Below, one piece after another: positions 6,432 through 12,620 of a stretch of 12,620 nucleotides of DNA. Numbering within the stretch: the stretch's first letter is position 1; every line of letters starts with the position of its first letter. A model generated the notes under the pieces. It ran no database searches. It worked only from the letters and a program-made list of their open reading frames with translations, and was not told the origin of the DNA. This DNA comes from an uncultured Collinsella sp. (lineage in GTDB: Bacteria; Actinomycetota; Coriobacteriia; Coriobacteriales; Coriobacteriaceae): contig UQZC01000025.1 in assembly GCA_900545505.1 (NCBI GenBank), positions 1 to 12,620 on the forward strand, read 5' to 3'. The position numbers were made by a program, and so were the translations under genes.

Positions 6432-6550
6432 GACTTCTTTTGTCGATAACCCTGTCTGTCTACCTGCAATAAACCTCGAGGATTGCGGGCGGGAGATAGG
6501 CGTTTCGAATATTCAAGTACAAACCAAACATCACGGGAGAGGAGACCGTT
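6432..6550 (+). promoter_or_regulatory. Likely promoter/operator region of the EIIA-EIIB-EIIC-GH1 operon
   Basis: This is the 119-nt gap between the regulator and the EIIA gene, and the natural site for the operon promoter and regulator operator. It holds two short perfect palindromes, CCTCGAGG (6474-6481) and GAATATTC (6507-6514). No clear -35/-10 pair or terminator is seen, so read-through from the regulator is also possible. A strong ribosome site (GGGAGAGGAG) precedes the ATG at 6551. Confidence 0.45.
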
Positions 6551-6877
6551 ATGGACGATCAGGGAACCGAGATGGTTTCGTTTCAGCTGGTCGCTGCAGC
6601 GGGAGAGGCACGCAGCCTTGCCTTCGAAGCCCTTGAAAAGGCAAAAGCGGGGGATTTTGACGCCGCCGCCAAACTCATGAAGCAGTCAAAGGATGCGGGA
6701 ATCAAGGCTCACCACATCCAAACGCAGCTGCTTTCGACTGAGGCAGCGGGCGAGCATCTGTCGGTGGATGTGTTGCTGGTCCATGCTCAGGACCACCTCA
6801 TGTGCTCCATGCTTGCTCAGGAGCTCGTGCAGGAGCTGATCTGCCTGTATGAGTGCACTGCAACCAAGAACGCCTAG
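6551..6877 (+). CDS. PTS lactose/cellobiose-family EIIA component
   Basis: 108-residue cytoplasmic phosphocarrier that takes phosphate from HPr and passes it to EIIB. This is the normal length for the trimeric, all-helical EIIA-Lac/Cel family. The signature SVDVLLVHAQDHLM places the phospho-accepting His at residue 78 and the metal-binding Asp at 81, as in the family. The first helix FQLVAAAGEARSLAFEALEKAKAGDFDAA and the following MKQSKDA are also typical. The ATG at 6551 has GGGAGAGGAG upstream. It is the first structural gene of the operon and is followed by EIIB after 46 nt. The substrate is more likely a beta-glucoside than lactose, because the operon ends in a GH1 6-phospho-beta-glucosidase, but the EIIA alone cannot tell the two apart. 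Confidence 0.95.
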   Translation: MDDQGTEMVSFQLVAAAGEARSLAFEALEKAKAGDFDAAAKLMKQSKDAGIKAHHIQTQLLSTEAAGEHLSVDVLLVHAQDHLMCSMLAQELVQELICLYECTATKNA

Positions 6878-6910
6878 CGGCGTGCGGTGACTATCCAACC
6901 AATCAATGCG

Positions 6911-6923
6911 AAGGGAATCCCTT
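6911..6923 (+). promoter_or_regulatory. EIIB ribosome site embedded in a palindrome
   Basis: AAGGGAATCCCTT directly abuts the ATG at 6924 and includes the Shine-Dalgarno AAGGGA. As RNA it could fold into a 4-bp stem (AAGG/CCTT) that partly hides the ribosome site. It also supports the start at 6924 over the in-frame ATG at 6906, which has no ribosome site. Confidence 0.5.
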
Positions 6924-7217
6924 ATGAAGATCCTTCTTGTTTGCGCAGCTGGTCTGTCTACAAGCATTCTGATGAAGAAACTCGAGAAATATGCGGAGCA
7001 AAACGGCATCGAGCTCGATATCGATGCGGTGGGTATCGGCGAGTATCAGGAGACGTGCGCCAATTATGACGTGCTGCTCTTGGGGCCGCAGGTGTCCTAC
7101 CAGCTCAACACCGTCAAGCAGGGGAGCGGTAAGCCGACCGCGGTCATCCCCGCACAGGACTACGGCATGGGCAACGCCGCCAACGTGCTGGCACTCGCCC
7201 AGTCGCTGTTGGGTTAG
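6924..7217 (+). CDS. PTS lactose/cellobiose-family EIIB component
   Basis: 97-residue cytoplasmic phosphotransfer protein that receives phosphate from EIIA on a cysteine and hands it to the incoming sugar at EIIC. MKILLVCAAGLSTSILMKKLEKYA shows the P-loop with active Cys7 and the serine-rich loop typical of EIIB-Cel. Further family features are the strand YDVLLLGPQVSYQL and the C-terminal PAQDYGMGNAANVLALAQSLL. The start at 6924 makes the protein begin right at the first strand, as in homologues. It is followed by the EIIC gene after 9 nt, so the two are surely co-transcribed. Confidence 0.96.
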   Translation: MKILLVCAAGLSTSILMKKLEKYAEQNGIELDIDAVGIGEYQETCANYDVLLLGPQVSYQLNTVKQGSGKPTAVIPAQDYGMGNAANVLALAQSLLG

Positions 7218-7226
7218 GAGGCGACC

Positions 7227-10032
<2,806 letters not shown>

Positions 10033-10048
10033 CTCTTGCAGGTCTGTT

Positions 10049-10082
10049 GCCCCCGCGGTCCGCTTCGGCCGCGGGGGCTTTT
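10049..10082 (+). terminator. Rho-independent terminator of the PTS operon
   Basis: GCCCCCGCGG (10049-10058) pairs perfectly with CCGCGGGGGC (10069-10078) around a 10-nt loop and is followed by TTTT. It lies 16 nt after the GH1 stop. Loop and tail match the arcC terminator closely. Confidence 0.95.
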
Positions 10083-10485
10083 GTTATTGAGGCGGCTGTT
10101 CATGAGGAGCATTGCAGGCTGCGGAAACCCGGCACTTGGGGACGTTCCTTTCCTGCCGGCAGCTTGGGACAGTCCTTAAAGGCCGCATCGATCAACTGCG
10201 GAAAGCACATCCCAGAATGAGCGTCCAACATGGGGTGCGGTTTCCCTTGAGGCCCTCAATCGGAAAATGCATCCCGGATTATTGTCGAAAAGCGGTCCCT
10301 AGTTTCCCAAACGGGCCGCTAACGGAAAGCGCACCCCGCTATTGGGCCCCAAAGCAGGATGCGCTTTCCGTGCTGGCAGTTCCAAGCAGTTCGGGATGGC
10401 CCTTTTCGTCTGCTCTCGGCCGGCGTCCGTAAGACTGTCCCCGACGACCACTCATTTAAGTCTGTCCCCAATGAGTGCCCAATGA
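10083..10485. repeat. Repeat-rich spacer with several copies of a 15-nt palindrome-forming unit
   Basis: No gene is seen in these 400 nt. The unit CGGAAAGCGCATCCC recurs as 10199-10213 (14/15), 10261-10275 (13/15), 10323-10337 (14/15), inverted at 10356-10370 (14/15) and inverted at 10232-10246 (12/15). Two opposed pairs form hairpins: 10200-10214 with 10231-10245, and 10322-10336 with 10357-10371. The left end holds a TTGGGGACGTTC string (10137-10148) like the palindromic element at 4289-4346. A short plus-strand frame at 10112-10432 crosses these repeats and is not believed. Confidence 0.8.
10437..10478 (+). repeat. Dispersed intergenic repeat, copy 2
   Basis: Matches 4332-4373 at 35 of 42 positions without gaps. 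It contains CACTCAT (10449-10455) and ATGAGTG (10471-10477) as a 7-bp dyad. It ends only 7 nt before the stop codon of the minus-strand C39 peptidase gene (10486), so it lies in that gene's 3' end region. Confidence 0.8.
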
Positions 10486-11520
10486 CTAGTAGTAGGCCCA
10501 CATGGCTTCGACTTCGTTGAGGACCTCTACGACGCCCCAACGGCGGGCGCTGCGGCTGGCCGAGTTGGGGTCGTAGACGCCAATCTGGTCGGCGTCGTCA
10601 ATACCGTAAAGCACAATGTAGTGGCCCACGTTGGTAAAGGTGCCCGGCCGAACGGCGGCGATGACGGGCGCTCCCGAACGCAGCGCCTGAGTCATCGAGT
10701 CGCGATCGTTATGGAGCTCCGTTCCGTTAAGTCCCAACTGCCATGCGCCGCTCGTCATAAACGACCATTCGGTTGCACCAGTGGGGGCGTAATTGCCCGC
10801 CTCGGAAAGCGCGCACATATCGACGGGGGTCATATCGGTGCGTCCCGTCTTAAAGATATAGACCATGGTGAGGCACGTAGGCCCGCAGGCATTTTGGCGG
10901 ATGGTGCCGCCGGCGTAAGGCAGCTCCGACCACGCAGGGTCGATCTGGTAGATATGGGGCATCGTGCCGGCTTGCCATTGCGAGCGCGGGGTCGAAAAGG
11001 CGAAAGAATAACCGGGCGCGACGGGGGCCTTGAGCAGCTTGTCCTCGGCGGTGGGCTCGAGACCGGCCGAGCCGTGGGACATACAGGAGCTCATAAATAC
11101 AAAGACCAGACAGGTGAGGATAGAGCACAGTGCGAGGCGAAGTCGACGAGCCGGCAGGGCGGGAGCATTCACGTGCGGTGTCGAGCGGTAAGGCTTGCCG
11201 TCGCGTCCGCCTTGGGGATGCGAAAAGAAGCGGTTGATATGGATGCCGGGCTGACGTACGCCGTTGCGGCGCAGTTGCGGAACCTCGGCCTGACGCTGTC
11301 GAGCGCGCGCGCCCAAGCGGCTATCTTGCTGCGCGCTTGTGCCCGTGCGCGGACGGCCACTCTGCCGTGTTCTGCTTGCCTGCTGCCGAGACGAAGGCCT
11401 GGGTTGCTCTTGAGGACGTTGCGGATTGCTGCTCGTGGCACTTCTGGGCGTCGGCGTGGTACGGCCAGCAAGGCGAACGCTTTGTCGCCGTTGATCACCG
11501 TCGTTGTATCCGTATGCCAT
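10486..11520 (-). CDS. Membrane-anchored C39-like cysteine peptidase family protein
   Basis: 344 residues in three parts. Residues 1-126 are a polar, low-complexity tail rich in Arg, Gln, Ser and Pro (about 25 Arg but only one Lys up to residue 130). Residues about 127-146 (LRLALCSILTCLVFVFMSSC) form a single membrane segment. Residues about 165-344 form a papain-like C39-type domain: Cys212 in QNACGPTCLTMVY, His300 in VGHYIVLYGIDD and Asp317 in IGVYDPNS fit the catalytic triad. The expected topology is tail inside, peptidase outside. Substrate is unknown; there is no ABC transporter or bacteriocin gene nearby, unlike classical C39 exporters. The start at ATG 11518-11520 is preferred because AAGG lies 8 nt upstream, whereas the in-frame GTG at 11526 would be too close. 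The long plus-strand frame over the same bases (10621-11697) is a shadow. Confidence 0.85.
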   Translation of the reverse strand: MAYGYNDGDQRRQSVRLAGRTTPTPRSATSSNPQRPQEQPRPSSRQQASRTRQSGRPRTGTSAQQDSRLGARARQRQAEVPQLRRNGVRQPGIHINRFFSHPQGGRDGKPYRSTPHVNAPALPARRLRLALCSILTCLVFVFMSSCMSHGSAGLEPTAEDKLLKAPVAPGYSFAFSTPRSQWQAGTMPHIYQIDPAWSELPYAGGTIRQNACGPTCLTMVYIFKTGRTDMTPVDMCALSEAGNYAPTGATEWSFMTSGAWQLGLNGTELHNDRDSMTQALRSGAPVIAAVRPGTFTNVGHYIVLYGIDDADQIGVYDPNSASRSARRWGVVEVLNEVEAMWAYY

Positions 11521-11882
11521 TCGCACCGCCTTGTCTCATGTATAACCTGTCTATCCTACAAAAAAGATGTGCAACAAATGGGCCTGCGCGTCAAAAGCTC
11601 GGTAAACGGTACGAAAGGCGCAAAACGCACGGCCTCAAAAACATCTCTATATATGCGTCCGATGAGCGTGCGCCCGTCGGTCAGGCGGCAACAATGAGCG
11701 GCAAACCGTGCCGTTCGTCCCAAAAATGGCGCCGCTCGTTTTGCAGTTCTGCCGTCGGTCGAGCTACAAGCGGAGCTGCTGTGCCAAGGCCGTATCTTAA
11801 GGCCAGGAAATAAAAGTGCGCGGCGAAACGGACCGCGCAAGGGGTGACGTCAAGGGGCGTCAAAAAGGAAAGGAGGGGAACA
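11521..11882. other. Divergent intergenic region between the C39 gene and the permease gene
   Basis: About 360 nt with no believable gene. It must hold the divergent promoters. On the minus strand a TTATAC string about 20 nt upstream of the C39 ribosome site could be a -10 box, but no good -35 accompanies it. GAGCGGC (11696-11702) and GCCGCTC (11731-11737) form a 7-bp dyad, with GTTTT after the second arm on the plus strand. TGACG (11845-11849) and CGTCA (11858-11862) form a small dyad just upstream of the permease ribosome site. Confidence 0.5.
11817..11839 (+). other. GC-rich hairpin in the permease leader
   Basis: TGCGCGG (11817-11823) and CCGCGCA (11833-11839) form a perfect 7-bp stem with a 9-nt loop, about 43 nt upstream of the permease ATG. 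It has no U-tract, so it is not a standard terminator. A leader-RNA role is possible but unproven. Confidence 0.45.
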
Positions 11883-12620
11883 ATGGCGGACAAGAACGCA
11901 GAAGTTGCAGTCGAGGATAACGGCGGCATGAAGAAAACGCTCTCGCTCTGGAACTTCTTCACCATCGGCTTCGGTGCCATCATCGGTACCGGTTGGGTTC
12001 TGCAGGTCGGCGACTGGATGGTCGTGGGCGGCGGTCCCGTTCCCGCTATGATCGCATTCCTCTTGGGTGCAATCTTCCTCGTGCCCGTCGGAGCTGTTTT
12101 CGGTGAGCTCACGGCTGCTATCCCCATTTCGGGTGGCATCGTCGAGTATGTCGATCGTAGCTTTGGCCGTACGCTGAGCTACATCACCGGATGGCTTTTG
12201 GCCCTGGGCAACGGCATCCTGTGCCCGTGGGAGGCCATCGCCATCTCGACCCTCGTGTCCGAGATGTTCGGTAGCCTGCCCGGTCTTGAGTGGCTGCGCG
12301 CCGTCAAGCTCTACACCATCCTGGGCGCCGACGTTTACCTGTTCCCGACGCTGATCGCGCTCGGCTTTGCAGTCTACGTCATCTTCCTCAATTTCCGCGG
12401 TGCCAGCTCGGCCGCCAAGCTCCAGGCCTTCCTGACCAAGGCCCTGCTCTGCGGCATGCTGCTCGCCATGGGCGTCTCGCTGTTCACCGGCTCGCCGGAC
12501 AACGCCATGCCCGTGTTCTCCCAGGTCACCGGCGCTGGCGGCGGCAAGGCCGCTACCGAGAGCACCAGCCTGTTCGCCGGCATCGTGTCAGTCCTGGTTC
12601 TGACTCCGTTGGCAAGCTCG
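11883..12620 (+). CDS. APC-family amino acid permease, N-terminal part (runs off the window)
   Basis: The frame is open from the ATG at 11883 to the last base, giving 246 codons without a stop. The ATG follows GGAGGGG. After a short acidic cytoplasmic start (MADKNAEVAVEDNGG), the protein enters TM1 with LWNFFTIGFGAIIGTGWVL. The glycine-rich GAIIGTG is the unwound substrate-binding stretch of APC transporters. Further hydrophobic spans follow at roughly 50-76, 97-125, 150-170, 185-203 and from about 233. ELTAAIPISGGIVEYVDRSFG (about 75-95) matches the conserved loop and TM3 start of this superfamily. It is a secondary transporter of the inner membrane. Substrate cannot be read from this part. 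The gene is divergent from the C39 gene and probably heads its own unit. Confidence 0.93.
   Translation, partial: MADKNAEVAVEDNGGMKKTLSLWNFFTIGFGAIIGTGWVLQVGDWMVVGGGPVPAMIAFLLGAIFLVPVGAVFGELTAAIPISGGIVEYVDRSFGRTLSYITGWLLALGNGILCPWEAIAISTLVSEMFGSLPGLEWLRAVKLYTILGADVYLFPTLIALGFAVYVIFLNFRGASSAAKLQAFLTKALLCGMLLAMGVSLFTGSPDNAMPVFSQVTGAGGGKAATESTSLFAGIVSVLVLTPLASS

Noticed and set aside
10621..11697. Long plus-strand frame of 358 codons
   Set aside because: It is the complement of the C39 peptidase gene, which has catalytic motifs, a membrane span and a ribosome site. The plus-strand product is arginine/alanine rich with no motif.

Overview
The window looks like chromosomal DNA of a gut actinobacterium of the class Coriobacteriia, most likely Collinsella or a close relative. 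This is inferred from the GC-rich, GAG/CTG/GCC-rich codon use, AGGAGG-type ribosome binding sites, a lone carbamate kinase, a lactose/cellobiose-type PTS operon and the style of the proteins. No rRNA, tRNA, CRISPR array, transposase or phage gene was seen.

Layout, left to right. (1) Minus strand, 7-1368: an AAA-type ATPase of the ATPase/DUF4143 kind. Its GC is lower than its neighbours', and three direct repeats spaced 33-34 nt lie just upstream of its start. (2) Minus strand, 1610-2553: a two-gene, tightly coupled unit made of a DUF3830-like (cyclophilin-fold) protein and an unrecognised mostly helical protein. (3) 2554-3155: intergenic, with an AT-rich block upstream of the next gene. (4) Plus strand, 3156-4163: carbamate kinase arcC, carrying an internal 45-bp tandem duplication and ending at a strong terminator. 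(5) 4265-4535: a repeat-rich spacer with a 21-bp inverted repeat. (6) Plus strand, 4536-10032: a complete beta-glucoside uptake and cleavage locus. It has a PRD-type PTS-controlled regulator, EIIA, EIIB and EIIC of the lactose/cellobiose family, and a GH1 6-phospho-beta-glucosidase, closed by a strong terminator. (7) 10083-10485: a second repeat-rich spacer built from the same sequence families as region 5. (8) Minus strand, 10486-11520: a membrane-anchored C39-like cysteine peptidase with a long arginine-rich N-terminal tail. (9) Plus strand, 11883 to the window end: the first 246 codons of an APC-family amino acid permease.

How the genes work together. In the PTS locus, phosphate passes from HPr to EIIA (His78), then EIIB (Cys7), then to the sugar as it enters through EIIC. 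The resulting 6-phospho-beta-glucoside is hydrolysed by the GH1 enzyme. The upstream regulator has two PRDs plus EIIB-like and EIIA-like domains, so it probably senses PTS flux and controls the operon. The other genes look independent.

No clearly new multi-gene system could be demonstrated. The items most worth a second look are the repeat triplet in front of the ATPase gene, the shared terminator-plus-repeat modules flanking the PTS locus, the C39 peptidase architecture, the altered PRD2 of the regulator, and the duplication inside carbamate kinase.
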